Source: Flavobacteriales bacterium
Lineage (GTDB): Bacteria; Bacteroidota; Bacteroidia; Flavobacteriales_D; Sanyastnellaceae
Length of the DNA stretch: 64,000 nt
NCBI GenBank assembly: GCA_015665315.1
Contig: JADFAK010000001.1
Coordinates: 29,970 to 93,969 of the forward strand
Direction: 5' to 3'
How positions within the stretch are numbered: position 1 is the first letter of the stretch; each line of letters starts with the position of its first letter. Below, piece by piece: positions 51,401-60,857 of this stretch. The notes beneath the pieces are model-generated. The model was not told the origin of the DNA. It saw only the letters and a program-made list of their open reading frames with translations, and did not search any database. The translations under genes and the position numbers were made by a program.

Positions 51401-51985
51401 TCAATGCAATGCTGCGCGCAAAGGCAACTTGGAACAGATAACTCCCTCTGCTTCATTGAGTTCGTTCAGGCGCTTGTACACCTCGTCTTCGGGCCAATAT
51501 TTGAGAGCCATTACCACAAATATATTCCCATGCTTGGCTTCGCTGGTCCACAACTCCTTGTAAAATTTCTTGAGTTCAGGATCTTCCAATCCCTCGGCAA
51601 CTAGTCGAAATCGCTCGGCTCCGCGACACTCGATAATGGAGGCAAGTAACATCCTGTCCATGAGTCGCTCATCGCGGCCGTCCCTACACAATGCTATCAG
51701 TTGAGCCACGTATGGATCGGCGGGAATCTTGTCGGGCATGCGGATGCCGCGCTTTTCCATCAAACTGTACACCGATTTGAAATGCTCCAATTCTTCCAGG
51801 GCGGTATCGATCAATTCGGGAATGATCTCCGTGCGGTCGGGACACTTGGCTACAAAACTCATCGCCATACTGGAAGCCTTGCGCTCGCAATCGGCATGGT
51901 CTTGGAGGAAGGCATCGAAGTCAGACAAGACTGTTTGGGTCCAGGAGTCGGGAGTGTTCCACGAAAGTTCGAGTGAAAATTTCAT
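51401..51985 (-). CDS. miaE: tRNA-(ms2io6A37) hydroxylase MiaE
   Basis: A 194-residue ferritin-like diiron enzyme that hydroxylates the isopentenyl group on ms2i6A37 of tRNA. Metal ligands lie in HADCERKASSMAM, ALEELEHF, IIECRGAERF and SEAKHGNIF. It is the last gene of a minus-strand run (ffh, folD, ribD, EamA, miaE), 60 bases after its neighbour. Confidence 0.94.
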   Translation of the reverse strand: MKFSLELSWNTPDSWTQTVLSDFDAFLQDHADCERKASSMAMSFVAKCPDRTEIIPELIDTALEELEHFKSVYSLMEKRGIRMPDKIPADPYVAQLIALCRDGRDERLMDRMLLASIIECRGAERFRLVAEGLEDPELKKFYKELWTSEAKHGNIFVVMALKYWPEDEVYKRLNELNEAEGVICSKLPLRAALH

Positions 51986-52045
51986 AGGGCAAATCTACAA
52001 GCATAATTGGAAATAGGGGAAGCAATGACCACAAAGCTGCTTTGC

Positions 52046-52921
52046 TCAAGCGCCTTCCCCAAGATAGAAGACCCCAATGGCCAACATACAAATGAAAACA
52101 CCCCACTTGTTGCGCGCCGAAAGCTGCTCGCGAAATAGAATCATCGACAAAATAGAAGAAGCCAAGATGATGCCCATATTGTTGATAGGGAAGATGAAAG
52201 TGCGACTAAATGGTGATTCAGATACCGCTTTAACCAAGAAGAATATCGAGCCGAAATTGATGATGCCCAATACAAATCCACCCACGATTTCCTTGAGACC
52301 GAACCATTCTTTTTTCACGATCGCTTTGAACAGAATGACGATCAATCCAATGGCAAATGCCATCGTGAATGGAAGGGTTGTAAGGAGGTAGTCTTTGGAT
52401 GGATGTGAGGTGCTATTGCTGTAATGCCCGAGCGTCAAATCGATGAGTCCGCTACCTAAAAGAACTAGTATAGGTAGTAGTAATAACTTCTTGTCCTTCA
52501 GATTTATATCGGATTTCACGGAGGCGAGAAACACGCCAAAAAGCGCCATCAATAAACCCAGTGCGTGAAGCAGTCCAAAAGGTTCGTTGGGGTCGATCAA
52601 TGGGAATACAATCACTGGAATTGCGAGGGACATTTTGGATGAAACAGATGCTACAGATACACCCAAATTTTGAGCCGTAAGCGCGATTAGATAGAAGATG
52701 CCAATGAACACCAAGCCAAGTCCGAGAAGCGGCCAGAAGAGTGGGAATGATTCAGCTTCGTCGAAGGTGATTTTGCCTCGGAGAACGAGCAGACCAAAGG
52801 CCATGGCCGTTCCGTAGTTGATGACGATGGCTGGAAAGGTTTTTACCTCAAAATGATCGAATGCCTTGAAAGCAAGGAAAACGCCTGTGGAGAACAGGAT
52901 GCTCAGAAATAGCCAGATCAT
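52046..52921 (-). CDS. EamA/DMT family transporter
   Basis: A 291-residue membrane protein with about ten spans in two EamA-like halves. The first half has FKAFDHFEVKTFPAIVINYGTAMAFG, and the second has SILSMILFREQLSARNKWGVFICMLAIGVF. It probably exports or takes up a small metabolite. Its start overlaps the ribD stop (ATGA). Because it sits in the riboflavin/folate gene run a vitamin-related substrate is possible, but not shown. Confidence 0.9.
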   Translation of the reverse strand: MIWLFLSILFSTGVFLAFKAFDHFEVKTFPAIVINYGTAMAFGLLVLRGKITFDEAESFPLFWPLLGLGLVFIGIFYLIALTAQNLGVSVASVSSKMSLAIPVIVFPLIDPNEPFGLLHALGLLMALFGVFLASVKSDINLKDKKLLLLPILVLLGSGLIDLTLGHYSNSTSHPSKDYLLTTLPFTMAFAIGLIVILFKAIVKKEWFGLKEIVGGFVLGIINFGSIFFLVKAVSESPFSRTFIFPINNMGIILASSILSMILFREQLSARNKWGVFICMLAIGVFYLGEGA

Positions 52922-53952
52922 AGTTTGGAATATACTTGGACCTTGTCCGGACCGATGGTAAAATCTTCGCGCAGGTTGCCTTCAATTGTCGGAGCTTGAA
53001 TTCCTCCTCCGAAAGTCCCTGTGCCAGTTAGAATCCGGGCTTCATCCCAGAGGCCCAATCGGATGAATTCATGGAGTGTATGGGCACCACCTTCGACGAT
53101 CAGACTCCCTATTCCAAGGGCCAATACGTTTTTCAATTGATCTTGTAACCACGAATCACTAGCAGGCAAGACTATAACATTTTCTCGTTCTGGGCCTTCG
53201 GTAGCGAGGACTATGGTAGGGGCGAGGTCGTTAAAAACCGACTTCTCTCGGCTCAATACTTGTTTGGGATCAATGATGATTCGGATGGGGTTTTTGCCTT
53301 CTACTGCGCGCACTGTCAGGCTTGGGTTGTCGATTTCGACTGTTTTTCTGCCTACCAATATGGCATCCTCATCTGCCCTCCAGCCATGCGTCAATTCCTG
53401 CGCTTCTGGTCCTGTGATCCATTTGATTCCTTTCTCGTGCGCCGACCGTACTGGATCTATGAATCCATCGGCCGATTGCGCCCATTTCAATATTATGTAC
53501 GGACGATTCTCGGTTTGATTGACGATAAACCGTCTGTTAAGCACCTGACATTCCTCAGTAAGAACGTCTTCAATAACCTGAATGCCGGCTTCTCTCAAGC
53601 GTTGAACTCCTTTCCCAGAAACCAGTGGATTCGGGTCTGTCATGCCAATGACCACTTGGGGAATCTGTGATTTAATGATTAAATCGGCGCAAGGAGGAGT
53701 CTTGCCGTGATGTGAGCAGGGTTCTAAGTTGACAAAAAGCGTCGCGTTGGTAAGGACTTCTTCGACATGGAGTGAATCAAAGGCATTGACCTCGGCATGG
53801 GGACCACCAAAGACCTCATGAAAACCTTCACCAATAATCTCGTCTTCACGCACTAGAACGCAGCCTACAAGTGGGTTAGGGGAGACCTTGCCTCTTCCAT
53901 TTGATGCTAAATCCAAGCATCGTTGCATGTAATATTCGGGGCTTTTAGCCAT
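52918..53952 (-). CDS. ribD: Bifunctional riboflavin deaminase/reductase RibD
   Basis: A 344-residue enzyme for steps two and three of riboflavin synthesis. The N-terminal deaminase has H52-AE (PHAEVNAF) and the zinc cysteines in [11 protein letters not shown] (Cys79, Cys88). The C-terminal reductase (about 150-344) has [11 protein letters not shown] and [18 protein letters not shown]. It overlaps folD by 8 bases and the transporter by 4. Confidence 0.97.
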   Translation of the reverse strand: MAKSPEYYMQRCLDLASNGRGKVSPNPLVGCVLVREDEIIGEGFHEVFGGPHAEVNAFDSLHVEEVLTNATLFVNLEPCSHHGKTPPCADLIIKSQIPQVVIGMTDPNPLVSGKGVQRLREAGIQVIEDVLTEECQVLNRRFIVNQTENRPYIILKWAQSADGFIDPVRSAHEKGIKWITGPEAQELTHGWRADEDAILVGRKTVEIDNPSLTVRAVEGKNPIRIIIDPKQVLSREKSVFNDLAPTIVLATEGPERENVIVLPASDSWLQDQLKNVLALGIGSLIVEGGAHTLHEFIRLGLWDEARILTGTGTFGGGIQAPTIEGNLREDFTIGPDKVQVYSKL

Positions 53953-54832
53953 TTAGGGCAGATTTTCCTTCTGCCGCCAACAGGGTGTTCATGATAAGCG
54001 AAGCGATGGTCATGGGACCAACTCCACCGGGAACTGGGGTGATAAAACTACTCTTGGCCGCAACTTCATCAAATAGCACATCTCCAGCAATTCGATAACC
54101 CCTTTTCTTCGTTTCATCGGGAACACGAGTGATGCCTACATCGATCACCACCGCGCCTTCCTTAACCATATCGGCTGTAACGAATTCGGCTCTTCCTAGA
54201 GCCACAACTAGTATATCTGCTTCGCGCGTCAATGCCGGTAAGTCCTTTGTCCGACTATGCGTCAAAGTAACTGTACAGTTTCCAGGATAGGCATTGCGAC
54301 CCATCAATATACTCATGGGAGATCCCACGATATGGCTTCGACCAATAACAACACAGTGTTTTCCTGATGTTTCGACTTTGTACCGCTCGAGGAGTTGTAG
54401 AATTCCGTAAGGAGTTGCAGGAAGAAAACAAGGCAAGTTAAGAGCCATTTTCCCCACGTTCGAAGGATGGAAACCGTCCACATCTTTAAGTGGATTCACC
54501 GCTTCAATTACTTTTTGGTCATCGATATGCTTCGGCAAAGGAAGCTGCACGATAAAACCATCAATTTCGTCGTTTGTATTGAGTTTTTCTACTTCGGCAA
54601 GAAGCTGCTCTTCGGTCGTTTCACCATCAAGCGTAATAAGCGTACTCTCAAATCCCACGCGCTCGCAAGCCTTCACTTTTGACCCTACATAGGTCTGACT
54701 AGCGCCATCATTCCCCACAAGAATAGCAGCTAAATGCGGACGTTTAAACCCTTTGGCGGTCAGTTGTTCAACTTTTTCGGCTATTTCGGCCTGAATATCT
54801 AGTGAAGTCTGTTTTCCATCGAGAAGGGTCAT
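53945..54832 (-). CDS. folD: Methylenetetrahydrofolate dehydrogenase/cyclohydrolase FolD
   Basis: A 295-residue bifunctional enzyme interconverting 5,10-methylene-THF and 10-formyl-THF. The active-site lysine is in [41 protein letters not shown] and the final [15 protein letters not shown] are family blocks. It follows ffh after a 46-base gap holding an exact 16-mer element. Confidence 0.98.
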   Translation of the reverse strand: MTLLDGKQTSLDIQAEIAEKVEQLTAKGFKRPHLAAILVGNDGASQTYVGSKVKACERVGFESTLITLDGETTEEQLLAEVEKLNTNDEIDGFIVQLPLPKHIDDQKVIEAVNPLKDVDGFHPSNVGKMALNLPCFLPATPYGILQLLERYKVETSGKHCVVIGRSHIVGSPMSILMGRNAYPGNCTVTLTHSRTKDLPALTREADILVVALGRAEFVTADMVKEGAVVIDVGITRVPDETKKRGYRIAGDVLFDEVAAKSSFITPVPGGVGPMTIASLIMNTLLAAEGKSALNG

Positions 54833-54855
54833 ATGCTTTATTCTTTAGGTTTTTA

Positions 54856-54871
54856 GCGACAAGCGCAAATG
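54856..54871 (+). repeat. Exact 16-mer hairpin-AAATG element (GCGACAAGCGCAAATG)
   Basis: In the short gap between ffh and folD, 7 bases past the ffh stop. Identical to 5920. Confidence 0.85.
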
Positions 54872-54878
54872 GTTGGGC

Positions 54879-56216
54879 TTACTTGATTCCCATTTTCTTC
54901 ATCTGATTCATCATATTGAGCATGTTTTTCTTGTTGCTCATTTGTTTCATCATTTTACGTGTGCCGTCGAATTGCTTGAGTAGTTTGTTCACATCCTCCA
55001 CAGTCGTTCCCGATCCGCGGGCAATGCGTGCTTTGCGACTTCTGTCTATGAGGGAAGGAGAAACGCGTTCTTTGGCAGTCATTGAATGAATAATGGCCTC
55101 AACTTGCTTGAAGGCATCATCTTCGATTTCAACATCTTTAAGTGCTTTACCCATTCCAGGGACCATGCTCATCAAGTCCTTGACATTACCCATCTTCTTG
55201 ATCTGTTGAATTTGACCAAGGAAGTCGTTGAAGTCAAATTCGTCGCGGGTAATTTTCTTGTGTAGCTTTTTAGCTTCTTCCTCGTCAAACTGTTCTTGCG
55301 CACGCTCAACAAGCGACACCACGTCACCCATGCCCAAGATCCTGTCCGACATACGACTAGGGTGAAAGACATCCAGCGCTTCCATTTTTTCCCCAGTACC
55401 GACAAATTTGATCGGTTTATCCACGACAGAACGAATAGAAAGGGCTGCTCCACCTCGCGTATCACCGTCCAATTTCGTAAGGATAACCCCGTCGAAGTTG
55501 AGTCGGTCATTAAAAGTCTTAGCCGTATTTACGGCGTCCTGCCCAGTCATGGCATCCACGACAAACAGGGTTTCACTCGGATTGATCGCCGACTTAACGC
55601 TCTCAATCTCCTTCATCATCTCATCGTCAATGGCCAGTCGACCGGCTGTATCGACGATTACCACGTTGTGACCGTTGCTTTTGGCGTATTGGATTGCGTT
55701 TTGAGCAATTTGGGTCGCATTCTTGTTGTCGCGTTCCGAGTATACAGCAACACCTATCGACTCGCCGACAACATGCAATTGATCTATCGCTGCAGGTCGG
55801 TAGATATCGCAAGCAACAAGCAGTGGATTCTTTCCTTTTTTTACTTTTAACCAGTTGGCAAGCTTTCCTGAGAAGGTAGTTTTTCCTGATCCTTGTAATC
55901 CCGACATCAAAATCACCCCAGGATTCCCTTGGTAATTAATGTCAGCGCTTTGTCCGCCCATAAGCTCAGTAAGCTCTTCATGGGTGATTTTAACGAGCAA
56001 TTGGCTTGGGCTAATGGCGTTTAACACGTCCCGTCCAATCGCTTTTTCGCGAACACGCGTGGTAAAGTCTTTGGCTGTCTTGTAGCTAACGTCGGCATCT
56101 AGCAAGGCCCGACGAATCTCCTTGGCAGTCTCGGCAACATTGATTTCCGTTACCTGCCCTTGTCCTTTGAGTACCTTGAAGGCACGGTCAAATCTTTCTT
56201 GTAAGCTTTCAAACAT
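54879..56216 (-). CDS. ffh: Signal recognition particle protein Ffh (SRP54)
   Basis: A 445-residue SRP GTPase. The N domain (FDRAFKVLKGQGQVTEIN) precedes the G domain with GLQGSGKTT (106-114), DTAGRL and TKLDGDTRGGAAL. The M domain (about 300-445) has the methionine-rich helices and the SRP RNA-binding RIARGSGTTVEDVNKLLKQF. It ends in KMGIK, as is common in this phylum. It is the first gene of the ffh-folD-ribD-EamA run. Confidence 0.98.
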   Translation of the reverse strand: MFESLQERFDRAFKVLKGQGQVTEINVAETAKEIRRALLDADVSYKTAKDFTTRVREKAIGRDVLNAISPSQLLVKITHEELTELMGGQSADINYQGNPGVILMSGLQGSGKTTFSGKLANWLKVKKGKNPLLVACDIYRPAAIDQLHVVGESIGVAVYSERDNKNATQIAQNAIQYAKSNGHNVVIVDTAGRLAIDDEMMKEIESVKSAINPSETLFVVDAMTGQDAVNTAKTFNDRLNFDGVILTKLDGDTRGGAALSIRSVVDKPIKFVGTGEKMEALDVFHPSRMSDRILGMGDVVSLVERAQEQFDEEEAKKLHKKITRDEFDFNDFLGQIQQIKKMGNVKDLMSMVPGMGKALKDVEIEDDAFKQVEAIIHSMTAKERVSPSLIDRSRKARIARGSGTTVEDVNKLLKQFDGTRKMMKQMSNKKNMLNMMNQMKKMGIK

Positions 56217-56571
56217 AATTTCAAGTAATTCGCTGCGAATTTACTGAATCTTCATTGAGCTTGCTAGTCGAAATTGAGCTTGTGTGTTCATTCTACTCAA
56301 TCGACGCTGCTTTATCCTTGAAAATTAGTTGGTTGAGTGAACAAAATGAAGGCACAACTGTTGAATGTATCGATGAATGTTTAATTTGTATAGTTCAACC
56401 CGCGCAATAGGAATGCTTTCTAAATAGAAAACTTGCATAATTATTGGGATAATGTGTCCATTATTGTGAAAAAATGGTACTTTTCGGATGTAAATCAGCA
56501 ATTAGTTATGCGTGCAGAGTATAATTTTTACTACTTTTGCGCAATAGGCAATTATTAATAATAGCAATCAC
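56217..56571. other. Divergent promoter region between ffh and the basic protein
   Basis: About 355 AT-rich bases. Apart from the promoter element at 56532 I see no gene or repeat. Confidence 0.4.
56532..56539 (+). promoter_or_regulatory. Bacteroidota -7 element TACTTTTG
   Basis: TAnnTTTG match 33 bases before the ATG at 56572. No clear -33 TTG. Confidence 0.55.
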
Positions 56572-57093
56572 ATGAATTTAGATTTAACTGATACACAGCT
56601 ATCTGACATGAAACATTTTTACGAAGTAGAGCTTCAGAAGACTGTAGCCAAACTTCGTCATCTTCAAGATGTGTTATCTAAAATGGATGGAGGCACACAG
56701 GTACAGATCAGTGTGTTAGATGCAACAGGAGGTGGTATGCCCACTACGAGACCGGCATTGTCCGACGATTCTTCTTCTGGAAAGCGCAAGCGTAAAAAGA
56801 AAAGAGGTCGTAAATCAATATGGGGTGAATTTATTCTTCAGACACTTAAGTCAACTGATCGACCTTTGCTTTACAGTGAGATCATTCAGGCGGCGAAAGT
56901 TCGATTCAATGTGCCTGATTCGAAGAAGGTTGCATTGAAGGCAGCTATTAACCAAAGTGCTTTTCGCTTGAGAACAATTCACAAGAAGATTGACACGGTG
57001 GGAGAAGAAGGAAAGAAAGAAAGATATATGGCGCTTTTAACTTGGTATGAGGATGGCAAATTGGCCCCTAAGTATAGCAAGTACATTAAGTAA
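56572..57093 (+). CDS. Basic winged-helix-like DNA-binding protein
   Basis: A 173-residue protein. The N-terminal 40 residues form a helix (FYEVELQKTVAKLRHLQDVL). A basic linker KRKRKKKRGRKS (about 72-83) is followed by a winged-helix-like domain (about 85-165; WGEFILQTLKSTDRPLLYSEII, KKVALKAAINQSAFRLR). The latter resembles HARE-type or small eukaryotic-like winged helices. It is probably a nucleoid-associated or regulatory factor. It has its own promoter and a strong terminator, so it is likely well expressed. Confidence 0.65.
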   Translation: MNLDLTDTQLSDMKHFYEVELQKTVAKLRHLQDVLSKMDGGTQVQISVLDATGGGMPTTRPALSDDSSSGKRKRKKKRGRKSIWGEFILQTLKSTDRPLLYSEIIQAAKVRFNVPDSKKVALKAAINQSAFRLRTIHKKIDTVGEEGKKERYMALLTWYEDGKLAPKYSKYIK

Positions 57094-57138
57094 GTCATAA
57101 AACTATTTCCTCTTTAAACTTAGAGGATTCAGCGAATT

Positions 57139-57174
57139 AGCGGAATAGAAGGAAACTTTTATTCCGCTTTTTTT
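57139..57174 (+). terminator. Intrinsic terminator of the basic protein gene
   Basis: AGCGGAATA pairs with TATTCCGCT around a 12-nt loop, followed by a T run. Confidence 0.88.
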
Positions 57175-57188
57175 GCTATATGAAAAGG

Positions 57189-58133
57189 TCATTGGAGCAC
57201 AATTCGAGCTGGCAGTTGCTGCGAATTTGCAACCGATTGAATATAGTGAAAGACCTCAGGACACTGTGTGTAATAGCTGTGATTACTCCGACTAGAAAAT
57301 GCATTCCGTCGAATATGCGAATACACTTTTTGGTTAATTACTTGATCGCAATTCACCTGGGTGACCCGCGCATATCTCTTGGAATTTCGGGCGCGCATAC
57401 CTTGGTATCCTAGCCCTAGATGCTGCATGGCCGTCCAATTGAATGCCCAGTCGCCATTCGAATGAAAAATAAAAAGCCGGCTATCTATGTGAGAAATGGT
57501 CTTCCTCCACCGTTTAAGCGGCTTCATGGAATTTCGCAAAATAGAAGGGGCTAGGAGGTAGGCATGATCAAAATGTACTCGATCTCTTTTGATCATCTTC
57601 GACATGACCTTACTCCCCATGCTGTGAGTCATAATATCCATGCTTTGTGCCCTTGCTTCAATGTTGTTGGCTATGGGGCCCATTAGTTTGGCAGCTTTGA
57701 GCGATTGCCGATTGGCCCGGAAATAGGGGGATACTCCCAAATAAGAATCTCCTGGCCAACTCACACCTATCACCACATCGTACAAGTCGGTTGTGTATTG
57801 TTGCAAACTCCAGTATACATTGCAGAGATCTTTGTTGGCCTCAGACCAGCCCTTTGCCATTCCATGAACGACGAAAAGCACCCTTTTTCCCTCAACGCGG
57901 GCATTCCACTCATCCAATGTAAGCGCGCTAAATGCCGCTTCGTTGTTATGCAAAAGAACGGAGCTAGAATCATGGACCATGTCCATGTCGAATTGGCCGT
58001 AGAATTCATCTCCCGGCAGACATACTTGTGTCGTATGAAACAAGTCGGCCCGCAGGTTAAGCAACAGGAAATCCTGTCCGTGCAGAGAGCCAAAGCCTAG
58101 AAGAAAGAAAAGAAAAGTAAAGCGCTTGTACAT
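57189..58133 (-). CDS. Secreted DUF900-like alpha/beta hydrolase
   Basis: About 314 residues with a signal peptide (YKRFTFLFFLLGFGSLHGQ). VLFVVHGMAKGWSEAN matches the oxyanion HG strand; the nucleophile is the serine in THSMGSKV. These are signatures of the DUF900 or lipase-like hydrolases that resemble acyl esterases. I chose the ATG at 58133; an upstream ATG at 58184 would bury the signal peptide. Substrate unknown. Confidence 0.8.
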   Translation of the reverse strand: MYKRFTFLFFLLGFGSLHGQDFLLLNLRADLFHTTQVCLPGDEFYGQFDMDMVHDSSSVLLHNNEAAFSALTLDEWNARVEGKRVLFVVHGMAKGWSEANKDLCNVYWSLQQYTTDLYDVVIGVSWPGDSYLGVSPYFRANRQSLKAAKLMGPIANNIEARAQSMDIMTHSMGSKVMSKMIKRDRVHFDHAYLLAPSILRNSMKPLKRWRKTISHIDSRLFIFHSNGDWAFNWTAMQHLGLGYQGMRARNSKRYARVTQVNCDQVINQKVYSHIRRNAFSSRSNHSYYTQCPEVFHYIQSVANSQQLPARIVLQ

Positions 58134-58227
58134 ACCTGAATTTGCAGGCGCAAATAAAGTGAATTGGTTGAAGGTGGAGATCACGTGATTCTAAAAATTT
58201 CTTAAGAAGAGATATTCAGTGACGACG

Positions 58228-59190
58228 TCAGTCTATGGTTGTAATTGTTGAGATCTCTTGTCTAGTAACCATCCCATCCATCGGGTTTGTAGTTGCTACC
58301 AGCCCCTGTTTCACTGCCCCTGTTACCCACGTGCTGTTGGAGTCATAATTGATGCTTTGAATATTGGTCATACTCATTTTAAAGTCATCCACCATGTCCA
58401 TTTTGTCCGTGGCTGTGCTGTCGTTCACTCCAAACGACTCAGCCATGCTCTGCATCATTCCCTTCATCATTTCCGCAAACTCGCTCAAGTCAAGCTGGAT
58501 GTCTTGTTCGATTAAATAAGTACCAGAATCATCGTCGGCCCGTACCAAGGTCAACACCGTGGTGGCTGAAATTTCTTTCGAAGGACTAAAAGGGTTCTCT
58601 TGACTTGTAGTAGTTGAAATTGATTCATTAAGTCGGTAATCGCTTTGATATGGAACAAGCATGAAACCTATCATGTCGAGCATATACGCCTCAATGTTTT
58701 CCTTGCTCATGAACACGGATTTAATAGGCATAAATAGCAGTCCAGCAAAAGAAGCCATTTCCGGAACTTTCTCTTCCATGATCTCAGTCATTTGGTCAAT
58801 GCTTTTATTCATGAAATCTTGAGCTTCTTCATAGTTTAAAAGCTCAGCTTCGGCCGTGGTCTTGTCAATAGAAAACAACAGCTTTAAGTCTCTATAGTCC
58901 TTGAGCTCTTCTCCAATTTTAGCATAGAATGACGCTGCAGCCCTTAGTGCTTGATTTTCATAGACAACTTTAAGTGTGTAGCTTTCGGCGTCTTCATCGA
59001 TCACTTTTATTTCGGCTTGGTTGTAGATTGTGGTGTCAGAAATGAGAACATCATTTTCAAATTCTCGTTCGTTTTGCTCGAAGTTCAAAGTCTTCTTCGT
59101 GCCTTTTTTCCATTGTGGAGTGAAATTATAAGTCTGTGCTGTTCCTACTAACGCAAGTACGATTAGAATTAACGTTGAGATCGATCTCAT
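58228..59190 (-). CDS. Secreted protein, unknown (DUF6263-like)
   Basis: A 320-residue exported protein with a signal peptide (LILIVLALVGTAQ). The middle is acidic and helical (EEAQDFMNKSIDQMTEIM, FAEMMKGMMQSMAESFG), between strand-rich ends (TYNFTPQWKKGTKKTLNFEQ and QSINYDSNSTWVTGAVKQG). This layout recalls Bacteroidota proteins with large lipocalin-like domains of unknown role (DUF6263). Its ligand is unknown. Confidence 0.65.
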   Translation of the reverse strand: MRSISTLILIVLALVGTAQTYNFTPQWKKGTKKTLNFEQNEREFENDVLISDTTIYNQAEIKVIDEDAESYTLKVVYENQALRAAASFYAKIGEELKDYRDLKLLFSIDKTTAEAELLNYEEAQDFMNKSIDQMTEIMEEKVPEMASFAGLLFMPIKSVFMSKENIEAYMLDMIGFMLVPYQSDYRLNESISTTTSQENPFSPSKEISATTVLTLVRADDDSGTYLIEQDIQLDLSEFAEMMKGMMQSMAESFGVNDSTATDKMDMVDDFKMSMTNIQSINYDSNSTWVTGAVKQGLVATTNPMDGMVTRQEISTITTID

Positions 59191-59536
59191 GTGTAACTAT
59201 GTATTAATTGACGGTGGCAAAATAGCACTAAAGTTTCAACCGATGCTCCATGGATGAATGGATTTGATGATTGCTTGACGTTTAGCCATAGGAATCCAGG
59301 ACCCAAAGGCACGGAAAAATTGTGGGTGGGCAAATTTCTACCTATATCTCGTCCCTACGGGACAAGATTTAATCGAATTTAGAGATAGGTAGTTACTTTT
59401 TAACGGGACACGATGCTTTACAGATCTATACTCCTTCAGGACAAAATAGTCTTAGCGCCTACTATCGATCAAATCAATAGATTTCCCATAACGTCAGTTC
59501 CTAGTGGCGCAATGCGGAAAGTCCTGATGGATTATG
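59191..59536. other. Intergenic region with REP-like repeat
   Basis: About 345 bases between two minus-strand genes. They hold a conserved palindromic unit at 59351 and further imperfect copies (AACGGGACACGATG, CTCCTTCAGGACAAA) of the same hairpin type. Confidence 0.6.
59351..59363. repeat. GTCCCTACGGGAC palindromic REP-like hairpin
   Basis: The same 13-mer as at 46461, with shared upstream blocks (GGCACGG, TTGTGGGTG, CTACCTATATCTC). Flanking CTACCTAT and GAGATAGGTAG form a second, outer inverted repeat. Confidence 0.7.
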
Positions 59537-60787
59537 TCAATTAACCAAAAAGAACAAACTAAAAGCGGTCAAAAATAAAATGCCTCCTATGCTCAAGATC
59601 CGGAGGGCGATGCCGGGCTGATTGTCTTTCGGGAAGTTCTTGTCTGTTACCAAGCGGTAGTTGACAATGGCGATGAGGGGGGCGATGAGGAATGAAATGG
59701 TTGTGGCTAAGTCTATCAGTCGTTTGAACCCTGAAGCATTTGCATTTGCGAATAGCAGAAAATGAATAATAGCATAGGCGCCGACTGCCGATAATACCAG
59801 TACGACAGCTGTATAATTTTTGGACTCAGCGGCATTTGCCGAAGGCTTGATTAAAACAATGCAACGACCCAACGCGCGTGAGTAACCGTCGAAAACGGCA
59901 ATGCAGGTCCCGAGCATGATAGCAAATGCGGCCGAACCTATGACAATATAACTCCAATCACCAATGGTATGCGTGTACAAGGAAACGACGTGGTGGGCAA
60001 ATTGCGCTGAACTATCGGGAAAAGCCTCCCCCGTACCGAACATCAGGAAGGCGCCAAGAGTCACGAAGCAAATCGATAGGATGGCCGAAATAGAATAGCC
60101 AAAGCGGAATTCGAATAGAGTCTCCTTCAGCGTGGGTTTGTAGCCCGTTTGGTCCATGCGCTCGATGGTCCACAGACTGTTCCATGCACTCATGTCTACG
60201 GCGGTCGGCATCCAGCCCATCAGCGCGATGAAAAAGGCGATGTCTTGCGTGTTCCATTCGATGTCGGGAAGCAGTGAAGTGGTGCTCACCGGTCCATGGA
60301 AGAGGGTTAAGGTAAAAGCCACAACTGTGCTCACCAATAAGACCGCAGCGACAACTTTGATGAGGGAGTCGAGCAGACCGTACTTCCCAAAAATCAGAAT
60401 CAGGATGCTGGCCAGAAACAAAATGGAAGTAACGAGAGGCAAGTTGCCAATACCGAAAAGATTGTCCAGAAATCCGGCCGTAACTATGCCCACGGCTGCA
60501 ATGACGAAGAACATCGAGGCGAGGGTAAGTCCGATATAGGTCCACAGCATCCATTTTCCGAGTTTGCGATACCCGTCGATCAGACTTTCGCCGGTGACAT
60601 TGGCGTAGCGCGAACCAAATTCGAAAAAGGGGTACTTCATGATATTGGCCAGGATGATGATACCGACCAAGGCAAATCCATATTGAGCCCCCGCACGTGT
60701 AGACTGCACAAGATGCGACACACCAATGGCTGTGCTGGCAAAAAGAATGCCTGGACCAAGCGTTCGGAGGAGATTTGACATGTTCAT
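59537..60787 (-). CDS. Nramp-like divalent metal transporter, altered metal-site motifs
   Basis: A 416-residue membrane protein with about eleven spans. It has the Nramp opening GPGILFASTAIGVSHLVQS and later ALMGWMPTAVDMSAWNS. In canonical Nramp proteins TM1 carries DPGN and TM6 carries MPH. Here the corresponding positions read GVSH and MPT. It therefore belongs to an outlying Nramp-related group and may not carry Mn2+ or Fe2+ in the usual way. Hairpin-AAATG units lie within it at 59741 and 59833. Confidence 0.85.
   Translation of the reverse strand: MNMSNLLRTLGPGILFASTAIGVSHLVQSTRAGAQYGFALVGIIILANIMKYPFFEFGSRYANVTGESLIDGYRKLGKWMLWTYIGLTLASMFFVIAAVGIVTAGFLDNLFGIGNLPLVTSILFLASILILIFGKYGLLDSLIKVVAAVLLVSTVVAFTLTLFHGPVSTTSLLPDIEWNTQDIAFFIALMGWMPTAVDMSAWNSLWTIERMDQTGYKPTLKETLFEFRFGYSISAILSICFVTLGAFLMFGTGEAFPDSSAQFAHHVVSLYTHTIGDWSYIVIGSAAFAIMLGTCIAVFDGYSRALGRCIVLIKPSANAAESKNYTAVVLVLSAVGAYAIIHFLLFANANASGFKRLIDLATTISFLIAPLIAIVNYRLVTDKNFPKDNQPGIALRILSIGGILFLTAFSLFFLVN
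59833..59846 (-). repeat. Hairpin-AAATG element, GCC-TTC-GGC-AAATG
   Basis: The TTC-loop form, in the sense strand of the Nramp-like gene. Identical to the 14 bases at 15906, on the opposite strand. Confidence 0.5.
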
Positions 60788-60857
60788 GGGTCGAATATAA
60801 TTATTAGCTTTCAGGAATTGGCGTAATTGCGTTCACACAATGACAAAAGAGAAAGAG

